Positions 33,052 to 43,620 of a stretch of DNA of 64,000 bases are shown here, one piece after another. Below the pieces are notes generated by a model that worked only from the letters and a program-made list of their open reading frames with translations, had not been told where the DNA came from and did not search any database. Position 1 is the stretch's first letter. Each line of letters starts with the position of its first letter. The stretch lies in contig NC_059503.1 in NCBI RefSeq assembly GCF_914767665.1, forward strand, positions 20,460,001 to 20,524,000, given 5' to 3'. Both the position numbers and the translations under genes were made by a program. This DNA is from Harmonia axyridis (lineage: Eukaryota; Arthropoda; Insecta; Coleoptera; Coccinellidae).

Positions 33052-34309
33052 CCTAGGCGTACAACTTTGCTTCCGCAATTTTTTCCGAAATTCGAGGCTT
33101 AATTGTATAAAACTGGTTATACATTTATGATTCAAAATATTGTACATCGCTGGCCACAACTTTCTCCAATCTTTCGGGCAGCGTACGAATCCCGCGATGA
33201 AAAAACTGGTCATCTTTTGAAGCAATCCACGAATCGATCTAATTTTTCACTTCTTCAAAGTCCGGAAGTACTGCTCAACTAGGCCGTGTACAATTGATCG
33301 AAATAAGTGATAGTCCGAGGGAGCAACGGCTCTTGAATACAGAGTGTGGAGTAGGACTTCCCATTTGAACGTTTTCAATTATGTCTTGATCATTTTCGCA
33401 ACACGGGGTCGAGCATTTTATTGCTGTAAAATCACTGTCAATGCTCGGCTCGAAAGCATTAATTGCGTTCGATAACGATCCCCTGTGATTGATTCAGTCA
33501 GTTTCAACAACTCATAATATACTACGCCGAACTGGTCCCACCAAATACTGAGCATGACCTTGGACCGCGAATATTCGGTTTGGCCTTCGACGTGGAAGAC
33601 CGGCCGGGATATCCCCATGATTTTCTGCGCTTGGGATTATCGTAATGAATTCATTTTTCGTCTCCACTCACAATGCGATGCAGAAATCCCTTCCGTATTT
33701 GCCTTGTAAGAAGCTGTTCACAAGCAAACATACGCCGTGCAACATCTTTCGGCTTCAATTCGTACGGCACCCATCTTCCTTGTTTCTGAATCATTCTCAT
33801 GACTTTCAAGCGTTTTGAATTGGCTTTTTGCGTCACTCCCAATGATCCTGCCAATTCTTGTTGCATTTGACACGAGTATTGATCAAGTAATGCCTCCAAA
33901 GCTGTATCATTGAAAACCTTTTCTCTTCCACCGCCATGCTGATCTTCGACGTCGATATCACCGTTCTTGAAGCGTTGAAAGAACTCTCAGTACGTTCCTT
34001 CAATAGTGAAGGAACGTACTGAGAGTTGTTTCAACGCTCTACGGCTGAGGCTCATCGAAGTCTCTCAAATACCTATGGTGAGGCCACTAATAGTAGTGGC
34101 CTCACCATAGGTATTTGAGAGACTTCGATGAGCTTCAGCCGTAGATTTCTTCATATAAAAACATAAAATCAAAATCTCCCGCAAATGACGAGAATTTGGC
34201 TCGTGAGTTGACACGTTTAATCGAGAATATCTTCATGATGCAGACCCATCTACGATCTATTTATTTAGGCATCTATTGCAAAACGGCGAAAGCAAAGTTG
34301 TAGACCTAA
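33052..34309 (-). mobile_element. Degenerate mariner transposon, copy 2
   Basis: Same family as 5900-7160: ends CTAGGCGTACAACTTTGCTT at 33053 and AAGCAAAGTTGTAGACCTAA at 34290. The minus strand encodes QQELAGSLGVTQ, RMIQKQGRWVPYELKPKD and KGFLHRIVSGDEK, typical mariner text, but stops and frameshifts divide it. Positions 33971-34144 hold two abutting hairpins absent from copy 1, which make the element longer than expected at that point. Confidence 0.88.
33971..34144. repeat. Two abutting inverted repeats inside mariner copy 2
   Basis: Hairpin 1: arms 33971-34002 and 34007-34038 (31 of 32 paired), loop ATAG. Hairpin 2: arms 34039-34089 and 34094-34144 (50 of 51 paired), loop ATAG. They touch with no gap. 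Compared with copy 1 (about 6826-6930), the outer arms are ancestral sequence and the two inner arms are the added inverted copies. Confidence 0.9.
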
Positions 34310-34589
34310 ATCTAAATTTTGAGTGATCACTTCTTAGTGAATCTATTATGACATTATTGTACAAAAACAATCAAACTGGAGTCCGCGTGCTCTTAGACCA
34401 TAAAATAGTATCGAAATGATAAACATATACGACGATAGTGCATAAATGAATGAAATTCCACATAACACAATCAAAATAATAGGCACAAAACACCGTTTCG
34501 CTATAAAACCCTTCCTTATGATACTCCATCACGACACCACAAAATATACACCTATTAACGTCTCTAAATTTTTTTTCGGAACCGAAAAA

Positions 34590-34877
34590 CCGTGAAAATG
34601 AATGCGATCTTCCCACGGAAGAAAGACAGTTATTTCCTGAAATTAACCATTTATGGCAAAATTGAAGCGCAGACGCCCCGCCGTCCCTCAAAGTCCGAAA
34701 TGTTCCCACGCAGCTCGCGAGAGCCCGCTTTTCCCGGCTGCATTTCCACACGATCCGTTTCCCCGAACGGTGGAAATCAACCCGCGACACTTGCGTACGC
34801 CCGCGCAAGTTCGGAAAACAATAATGAAAGTTGGCAGACAATAAAAATAACACTAAAGTACGGCACAAACCCGTTCG
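34590..34877 (+). promoter_or_regulatory. GC-richer 5' flank or UTR of the GPCR gene
   Basis: This stretch is visibly richer in G, C and CpG than its surroundings and is followed directly by the receptor's first coding exon, as expected for a 5' UTR or proximal promoter. It includes a small inverted repeat (ACTTGCG ... CGCAAGT, about 34787-34809). No TATA box or initiator can be assigned with confidence. An in-frame stop at 34854-34856 shows the coding frame does not extend further up. Confidence 0.4.
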
Positions 34878-35397
34878 ATGGGTGTACTCAACAGATCTTC
34901 CGAGTTCGGTTGGTCGCGGATCATAAACTGGTCGCTGGTAGAGTCTGATGATGACTTCAAGGCGCGAAACGAGGTACCGACGATCGACGTGAACGAGATC
35001 CCGATCGTAGATACCATGCTGGCGCCGGAGTACTTTGGCAACTACTTCGACGTGGTGGCTGCCCATACGGAAACTAGTGATATCCAAAAAACTCTTTTTG
35101 AAATTAAGACTAACAGTGCTACCCTAGTCATGAATGCTTCGTTGAACACAACTGAGTCACCGTTTATTCCAGAACTTATGTACAGACATTCCCTCGCTAT
35201 GACTGTTGTTTATTGCATCGCATATTTTATTGTGTTCGCTATTGGAATTGTTGGAAATTTCTTCGTTATAGCTGTGGTTTTTAGATCGCCTCGTATGCGA
35301 ACCGTAACGAACTTCTTCATTGTTAATTTAGCTGTTGCTGATATTCTTGTTATCGTGTTCTGCTTGCCAGCTACACTGATGTCCAACATTTTTGTTC
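34878..35397 (+). CDS. SIFaR: Neuropeptide GPCR, first coding exon (SIFamide receptor-like)
   Basis: Rhodopsin-class receptor at the plasma membrane; SIFamide receptors modulate feeding, courtship and sleep circuits in insects. The exon encodes 173 residues: an extracellular N-terminus of about 105 with four N-glycosylation sites (NRS, NWS, NAS, NTT), TM1 (about 106-133, with GN at 126-127), the first loop RSPRMRTVTN, and TM2 with LAVAD (D155) and FCLPATLMSNIFV. It ends at phase 1 in C|GTAAGT, which suits a following codon for Pro of the family's V-P-W. The MRTVTNFFIVNLAVAD pattern is what I recall for SIFamide receptors; NPFF- or RYamide-type receptors are the alternatives. ATG 34878 is the first Met after an in-frame stop; Met47 is an alternative start. 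No later exon was found in the window. Confidence 0.75.
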
Positions 35398-35829
35398 GTA
35401 AGTTCAGTTTTTGTTCATTAGAAGATCAGCTTCGCTTCCACAATGTAATTGCAGATAAATACATACCAGAAAATGTAGTAGGTTGAATTTAACGCCATAG
35501 ATTCGCAGAAAACATTTTTATGGAAAATAATTCAGTTTAGTAATTCACGTATATGTCAAGGCTTTTCATAAAAAAATTTTTATAGCATCCATCGAATATT
35601 TAATTGAATTGTGTAGACAAAAAGTGGCAATTCGGGACACTGGAAGCTGTGTCATAGCGAACATCAACGATAGCCAATTTGATGCCCTGTTGTACGTGAT
35701 TTAATTTGATGATGATGGGAATTGATTTTCAATTAATTTTTCTATTTATTAGTGTTGATATTTTTATTTAAAGACTCAATTGCAAATAGGAGTATATTCG
35801 GTTTGTGATAATATTGATCTATAAAAAAT

Positions 35830-36255
35830 TTCAGAATGACAAAAAGTATTTTCCATGATTTGAGGTTTTTGTGTTTGAACTTTAAATTTGAGATCTCAAT
35901 AACAATTTTTCGAAATTGGCCACCCTGAAAAAAATGATGAATGAATTGCTAGTTTTTAAACAAATGTTTAGCCTATTTCTAATACACAGGGTGTTAATAA
36001 TAGACGTGGCAATATTTCAAGATGTGGTTCGTCAGATCACTTCATTGTAAATAAGGAGAATTCAGAATGACAAAAAGTATTTTCCATGATTTGAGGTTTT
36101 TGTGTTTGAACTTTAAATTTGAGATCTCAATAACAATTTTTCGAAATTGGCCACCCTGAAAAAAATGATGAATGAATTGCTAGTTTTTAAACAAATGTTT
36201 AGCCTATTTCTAATACACAGGGTGTTAATAATAGACGTGGCAATATTTCAAGATG
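35830..36255. repeat. Recent 195-bp tandem duplication
   Basis: 35830-36024 and 36061-36255 look identical base for base, separated by 36 nt (period 231). The unit contains CCACCCTG and CACAGGGTGTTAATAA, suggesting it carries part of a MITE. Confidence 0.92.
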
Positions 36256-38179
36256 AATAGAGTTCAAGATGGAGGATGTAGTAATTTCTTGGAAACAATC
36301 TTTTTTTTTTCTAAATTTGAAAAAACCTTTTTATCGATTTCTCTGAATTTTCAGAGATGCCTACAATAATGAGGGACAAATAAGGCTCTCACTAGATTTG
36401 GAATTATCAAATCTAGTGGAGTTTAGACGTCGTCTCAACCCATATTCTTCATTTATTCATTATTATTCACTATCCCATAGTGAAATACTACTCTATCTGA
36501 TATTTGAAAAAACTTAAACTACAAGTTTTTTTTCATATGTAGAATTTAAAGGATTTTATTGCATGTCAATTCATCACAGCAAACCATCTATATAAAGTTG
36601 CTTAATTTCGTAGGTAAATAGAAGGTAATGAATATTTCATAATTAATTATTATTTGATTTCCATAAATTTCAATATTTTCAGGTGAAATTCCTAAATTAT
36701 ATGGTTTTCGAAAATAAATTACATTATTTTTTTCCAGATTATCTTCGAAAATCATAATTAAAGGCAATAGTAGTATTTGATAGAAATAATTCAAATCTGA
36801 CTGTTCATCAAGTTGAAAATAATGTTGAATGATTCTTGTATTAATATTCTCTATTAGGTAACTGATTGACTCACAGTCTTCTTAATTCAAAATATATGAA
36901 ACTCGAAAATTTGCTATGACCATATTATTCTCTAATATTAAAATAAATGATATATGCGCGAGTACAATTTTCTGTCAATTTGATATATGTAATGCAGTCT
37001 GATGGAGTTGCTGCGTAGTACTTCACACTACTGAATTATAGAGTGCTATATAAAATATGTACAACATATCAAATGATTATTGAAATCAATACGGAGTTAC
37101 ATCAAGTAGAAACCACTACCATTTAAAATACATATAAATTAATTCAGTATATTAATGGGACTCCTAACAAATTCTCCACAGTCATACAGATAAAGATCCT
37201 CCCTACTAACAGATTTCCGAAAGAGGATCCGAAGCCTCGAATGAATGCCATTATTAGCAGTTGCTCATTCAGCCAAGCGGTTTTCTGACCATAACTGTGC
37301 TGCAAGAATGTCGGATCGAAAATGGCTCAAGATGATTAATTGCTATACTCATTTCGTAAGTGGGAAACACTTCGCTTAAATTCCTTTTTTGTGTCTACAA
37401 TGCTCTCATAATACGACCCCTTCAGCCCCATTGAAGTTCAGAAACTGGACCTTCATCTTTTTGCACCGAAGTGTTTCATAAATTTATAAAAGCAGTATAG
37501 AGATAAAACGATTCTTCTTCCTTTCAGTGTTCTTTGTTTTTGTCACAGGACATGGGTATCCTCTGGAATATTAATATGAAATATAACATATCACGTGTGA
37601 TAAATTTTTTCTACATTCAAACATTAACTTGACATTTTATTACGATAAATCATCTCCTGCACTAACAACATCGACATTTTTGTCATTGGCGACGCTGTTT
37701 TATCCCTGATAAATATGTCCATTCCTGAAACTTAAAGAAAAAAGGTTAGAATACGAAAAAGTATAATTCAATTCGTGAATGAGACATCTAGCTGAATCCC
37801 ATCTTCGTTCCTAATGAGGTGGAACAATCGACTTTAGAATCTCTTAAACATTGATAACATACATTTGATAATACATTTATTTTTTATATATGTGTTAGCT
37901 CGAAATTGGTATTTAATAGAAACAACCAAAACCTTTACTCCCGATAATAACAATTGGGGCAATAGTCTGGCTTGCCAGATCAAGTCAGTACATCAAGAGG
38001 GGAGCCATCGATATATTACAAAGGTGAGCATGTGTTCATAGCACTGATGCAATGAGAACTATTAGAAATGTGATATAGAGATACATTCTGAGAATTTGGC
38101 TGCAACCAAGTATCGACCTGACATATTATTGATTCTAAGATGAAATACTTCAGAAAATTCAACGAAATAGGCAAGAATA
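36256..38179 (+). other. Probable receptor intron or intergenic DNA
   Basis: No coding similarity recognised. A small hairpin (CACTAGATTTG ... CAAATCTAGTG) sits at about 36390-36422. The remainder is AT-rich and unassigned. Confidence 0.4.
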
Positions 38180-38710
38180 GCAAGGGTTCCCAGTCACTCA
38201 GGAATTGAAAAATCTAAACCTGAAGAGGCCAACACACTTAGATACCAAAAAAGAAGCATAAATTTTTTTCATTGTCCCGGAAATATACAAGAAAGAGTTC
38301 CAGGAGAAGGAAAAGCCGAACAGTCTGGGAGAATTTTCCTTGGTTGGATCATTACAAAAAATTTCTTCGAAAATTTGACACGCAAGATATACATAAGTAC
38401 ATCTTATCTCCTCATTTCCTCACCGAATTCTTCAGAGGGCATTGTTGCGTCAGGAAGCACTGCCTGAGAATGGTTCTAGGAGAAACGAGTGCAAATTCTG
38501 TGGTTAGGATAAAGAAACTCCCGATCACCTGATGATGGAATGCCATTGCCTCGCCATCATAAGCCAATGCTAAATATGGTTTGGACAAGAACCTTGAAGA
38601 AGTAAGGGAGTTATGGATTCCATAAGAACTCAGTTTTGTGATGGGGGGCACAATAGACCATTAGATCACAGTGCAATAGAACACCCTTAAATCTAATCTA
38701 ATCTAACCTT
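38180..38710 (+). mobile_element. 5'-truncated LINE fragment (ORF2 C-terminus)
   Basis: Plus-strand reading gives WENFPWLDHYKKFL, DTQDIHKYILSPHFLTEFF and GHCCVRKHCLRM, then a shifted frame with PDHLMMECHCLA. This is the zinc-finger-like tail after the RT/RNase H part of Jockey- or R1/I-type ORF2. It ends in a repeated ATCTAATCTAATCTAACC tract (about 38688-38706), a usual LINE 3' terminus. Frameshifted and inactive. Confidence 0.7.
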
Positions 38711-39710
38711 AACTTCATCGGTTTCGTGATCATGGGAATATTTGGTAATTTTCTTTCGATAATCTTCATTAGTTTCCTAGTATGAAATTTCATACTGATA
38801 AATTGTCATACTTTATCCTAATGCAAATTTAAACTTCGAGATAACTGCCATATTCACGGAGATCCGAACCTACCCTAAAAATCTCAAGGTTCAATTTGAA
38901 GTCCTTCTATTCGAAAGTTATCGTATTGTATATGTACCTATTGACAAGCGGTCAAAAGCTCCTGAATACAGAGGCAATGAACTCTAGCAACAATAATAGC
39001 AAAGGCTTCAGATCCATTCAAACCTCTAACTGACATATGTGAAACAAGTTCTCAAAGATGATGTATATGTGTCCATCATAAACCAGAATTGCGTTCAACT
39101 ATCAGTTTAATGGTAGGGTCGATTGAGCAGAGAGTGATGGAACGATTGAACTGATAAAAGGAAATATGCAATATTCCAATATGAATTCGATGGTATTCTT
39201 TCCTAACTTCCGAACATCCTGTCGAAAACAAAGTTCGGGATAGGCCATTTCATGTTTAACGTTCCGAAAGTTTCCCGTTGAATATATGAACATTGCAACT
39301 GGAAAATATGAGAGGGAAAATTCATCTCGAATGGAACGACGTTGATGGCCCTAACAGCTTCTGAAAATACGTTTTTGACTTCTCTGAAATATTTAGATAG
39401 GGGAAAGTGAAATTTATAGACGACAATATTTGAATTTATTATATAACTTCGAATCAGAAGTGAAAAAAGGAATTTTTGATTACATTCAATTTTTCATGTT
39501 AACTTGATGTACATCCCCATGGTTGAGATATTTCCACTCATTTTTCGAGGAATACATACATATTGAAAATGGCGCAATGCTTCATTTGAATAACTGGCAA
39601 CTCAGAAGGTTATCTGAAACAGTTGTTTATGATTTAAATTGCAATAAAACAACGATGGATTATTCGATTGACATGAATTTTATTTATCCGCAAGATAATC
39701 TTGTGGCATT

Positions 39711-40410
39711 ACATTTTAAATATGATTTCTGGCATATGACCGCCACGGCTGGCTCGGATGTAGTCCAATCTGGACGTCTAATTTTCGATGACTTTTTCCA
39801 ACATTTGTGGCCGTATATCGGCAATAACATGGCGAATGTTGTCTTCCAAATGGTCAAGGGTTTTTGGCTTATCTGCATAGACCAAAGACTTCACATAGCC
39901 CCACAGAAAGTAGTCTAGCGGTGTTAAATCACAAGATCTTGGAGGCCAATTCACAGATCACCAAACGTGTCTTTCAATAAATCGATTTTGGCACGAGCTG
40001 TGTGACATGTAGCGCCGTCTTGTTGGAACCTCAGCTCCTGGACATCATGGTTGTTCAATTCAGGAATGAAAAAGTTAGTAATCATGACTCTATACCGATC
40101 ACCATTGACTGTAACGTTCTGGCCATCATCGTTTTTGAAGAAGTACGGACCAATGATTCCACCAGCTCAAAAAGCGCACCAAACAATCAGTTTTTCTGGA
40201 TGTAACGGTGTTTCAACATACACTTGAGGATTAGCTTCACTCCAAATGCGGCAGTTTTGTTTGTTGACGTAGCCATTCAACCAGAAGTGCGCTTTATCGT
40301 TAAACAAAATAAAATCGACGTAGTGCGCGATACGTATTCCGCACAGAACCATTATTTTCGAAATAAAATTGCACTATTTGCAAGCGTTGTTCAGGCGTGA
40401 GTCTATCCAT
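39711..40410 (-). mobile_element. Tc1/mariner-type element with internal deletion
   Basis: The minus strand starts at ATG (complement of 40408-40410) with MDRLTPEQRLQIVQFYFENN and continues for about 34 codons. It then jumps out of frame into the catalytic part: FNDKAHFWLNGYVNKQNCRI, NPQVYVETPLHPEK, GGIIGPYFFKNDD, RFQQDGATCHTARAK, LDYFLWGYVKS and a terminal MPEIIFKM plus stop. The DNA-binding linker and the first third of the DDE domain are missing. Element ends could not be fixed; the high-coordinate side may reach about 40510. Confidence 0.8.
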
Positions 40411-40510
40411 CATGAATTGCCAAACCAAACATGACAGCTGTTAAATCGGTTGCCATCTTGAACAGTAATGCCAACTTAAAGTTATATACCTCGAAAAAAT
40501 ACACCCGTTA

Positions 40511-41994
40511 TTTCATTCCATTTTAGCAATAGAGATCTTTCGAAAAAAAAATTGAAATTTAATATTCAAAATATTATTATGAAGATGATATAAAAAACTT
40601 GAACTCTTGTATTTTAATTTTAATTGAATTCCAGAATTATTTCTCTAAGCAGCATATGTGGAATTCTGACATAAATATCAAGTACAATTTTAATTGCGTG
40701 CACTCTGCTAACGAAGAGTGAAAAAAGACTTGTTCGTTACTGCACAGACTCTCACGGCCTACGGGAGACATTTTCATTAATTGACCCAATTTTCACCGGA
40801 AAGTATTTCAGGAATGCGGGTTAATTCAGTGAGAGTAACATCCCTTAGGAATGTTACAATGAATTGGACTAATTTCATCTCGGTGTTGGGGTTTGGATGA
40901 ATTAAATGTAGGTATATATTAATTTTTATGTTATACTTAGAGAGAATTTGCCTATCAAAAAATTATACATATTATGACATTTGAATAAATATGGGTAAAT
41001 ATATTTCAATCTTAATTCGGTACAATTCTTCATGAATTTTTTTAGTCCATTTTCCAAGAGCAGCATTGAAGCTTTCAATTGAATTTATATAGCAAGTTTT
41101 GTATTCGTCCCTATTTCAATAATCATTCATGAATGAAATGACAATTCGTATCATCTTTTATAATTATAATGATGAAATAGAAGTTGACGTGTCAGTGCAT
41201 TGGATTTTCACAAATTAAAAAAAAATATTAATTAGGTCTGAAAATAATGAATTTGGAGAAATAACATTCAATTTTTTGTATGTTTGCTCATTATTCAAAT
41301 TGTAGAATTACATATTAATATTCGCTGGATTTTAGGACTCCTTATTGCGTTCATTCATAGGAATTATCATTTTTTTTTAACTGAATTACTACCATTTGAA
41401 ATAATTTAGAACTCATAACAAGAGTCAGTGAGGTCCTCTAAATTTTTCATTCATGATAGACGATAGTTCTTTATACAGTGGTGATTTTACCAACGTTGCA
41501 ATTGTCAACAAATGTGATGGACTCGACAAAAATGTAAACAAAACTCCCATTAAATTGATGGTTACCCAGACGAGTCTAATTTTTTATTTCTTCGAAGCTT
41601 TCAGTCATAATTTTCGTCTGTTGATGGAGAAAATTCCAAATCAAATATTTACAAATCAACCCTTTTAGCCCTCCTGATACATCATCGTTATTGGCAATTC
41701 TTCTTTGTCGTTAGTCTCGACTCTCGAGTATGAAATTTCATGTTCAAAGCATACTTGGGGTATAATGTTTCCCTCAGATATTACGAAGCAAAAATTATAT
41801 GATATAAGTATTAGACAACTTTCATTCTATTCATTTTTTTATGTGTCTATTCCATTTCCATAATCATTATTGAACATTATTCGTCATTCTATGTGATTGA
41901 TCGATCTCTGAACTGTTTCTACTTTGAAGTCAATGGTAAATGTATAATCAGAAAAGCACTGGCTTCAAGTTAGGAGTTATTGAGCGCTCATTCA
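40511..41994. other. No recognised content
   Basis: AT-rich DNA without element ends, RNA genes or coding similarity that I can support. Confidence 0.35.
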
Positions 41995-42008
41995 TTTCAT
42001 TCATCTGT

Positions 42009-42074
42009 CAATTGAGCCCTTGAAGACACATATACCTATATACTATTATGTGATCCCCAAGGACGCAATTGGCT
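42009..42074. repeat. Palindromic repeat, CAATTG/TTGG family
   Basis: CAATTGAGCCCTTGAAGACA on the left pairs imperfectly with TGTGATCCCCAAGGACGCAA followed by TTGG on the right. It belongs to the same family as 42931-43009, with related half-sites at 18281, 21025 and 60120. Confidence 0.5.
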
Positions 42075-42930
42075 CATGATTTCAAAATGAAAGTTTGTGA
42101 AATTAAAATAGAAACAAAAAGAGACCTTATGGCCTTTTCAGAAATTTGAATTATGTTTGTATGCAGAAATAAAAGTCTCGAAAATGCCGGATGATTGTCT
42201 TAAATTGAATCAGTCAAAAATCTCGCCGTAGTATACGAACCTGCGATGAAAAACTGGTGTTTTCGTTTGAAATTTCGAAGTTGACCCTCAATGGGGAATT
42301 AAATGTAAAAGGTTCTGGCGTAAGTGGACCTCTTTCCCATCAAAACCATTAGGTAATCTTTTTCTGATGTTTCCTTTTCGGAATTTTTGATTCATTCAAT
42401 TCAAAAAAATCACCCAGTATATTTTTATAATGTATCCTCCAAATGGATTTTCATTGAATAAAATATGGTCTTTTTATTTCCAATAGTGTACTTCCCCCAT
42501 AAAATAAATATAAAATCCATAAACGTTATAAACAAGGTATTTTTGAGCCACATGGTATACAAGAAATATTCTGCCGTCCATTTATTCTTCTAAGAGTTCA
42601 TCATTTCAATAGTATGCACGCTTCCAGAATTTTTCCATGTCCTCAATGGCGATGTCGAAGCAAAAAACACTCTGAAATAGATTGGGCTGGTCCAGATTGA
42701 AACGCGATGTTTACATATGAACACGGGTGAGCTCCATTTCCACGGTACACAATCAGGATATCTTTGTCGCGTTTTTCCTTTCATCTTTCTACTTGTAGAG
42801 ATTAAAATTTTCAAATGTGGTCTTTGCTACGACAGAAGTCGAGTTCGAGTGGATACCTACTGTTTTCGATTCTTAACTGTCAGAAAAAAAAATAGGAAAT
42901 CAATGACATTGTTAGCCATCCTACATGCAT

Positions 42931-43009
42931 GCGCCAGTTGAACCCTTGGAGACCACATAACTGTATATACGAGTATATATATTAGATCTTCAAGGGCGCA
43001 AATGGCGCA
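42931..43009. repeat. Palindromic repeat, GCGCC family
   Basis: GCGCCAGTTGAACCCTTGGA and the complement of TCTTCAAGGGCGCAAATGGC form imperfect arms around a TATA-rich loop. Confidence 0.55.
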
Positions 43010-43274
43010 GACATTAACGCTCAAAATCCGTTAGTGCTTTTGACGACGCTAATAACAGAGAATTTTGTTCGAATTAGAAAGAAGGGAAAGAAGAACTTTG
43101 TCTTTCTCTCCGTGCAATTCAGAATTCAATTGAACTATAGATCATGCCTACGTGTTTATTTAACTAATTATATATTTATTTATTATTTTATGGGATTCCA
43201 TCTATATTCCTCACATTGGATATCTACAATATCAAGATGTAACATTGCCAATACTATAACTTAGATAGTGTGTG

Positions 43275-43294
43275 AAGAGAAAGAGAGAAAGAGA

Positions 43295-43328
<34 letters not shown>

Positions 43329-43351
43329 TAGAGAGAGAGAGAGAAAGAGAG
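43275..43351 (+). repeat. GA microsatellite
   Basis: About 77 nt of GA dinucleotides with a few GATA and GAAA interruptions. Confidence 0.95.
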
Positions 43352-43459
43352 TCAATGCTCTGCACTTCACAAACGCCCAATAACGCATATATGTATTAAT
43401 ACATTGCTGAAATATGGGTCTAAGTTTTCTTTTCGATATTCGGGGTCACAAAAATATTG

Positions 43460-43620
43460 CTCCAATTTGTTTTATATTCTTCTTGAATTTTCAATGGTTT
43501 TTATAACGCGATCAATATGAAATTCTGCCAGAAGCATGACATTATCATTCTTCATCCATTTCCTTTTATAAAAATTCAAAAAAGTTACTAACATTTCAAA
43601 ATAAATAAACCCTGAATCAA
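43460..43620 (+). repeat. Dispersed repeat family (copy)
   Basis: TTCTTCTTGAATTTTCAATG, then GCGATCAATATGAAATTCTG, then ATCATTCTTCATCCATTTCC: the same order of phrases as in the copies at 18.2-18.6 kb and 27.9-28.2 kb. Confidence 0.6.

Noticed and set aside
34371..35087. 238-codon minus-strand open frame overlapping the receptor exon
   Set aside because: It is antisense to a clearly recognised GPCR exon and lies in the GC-richer stretch where stops are rarer; the product has no recognisable domain.
38685..38706. Telomere-like repeat
   Set aside because: The ATCTA units are not the insect TTAGG repeat and follow a LINE C-terminus, so they are its 3' tail.
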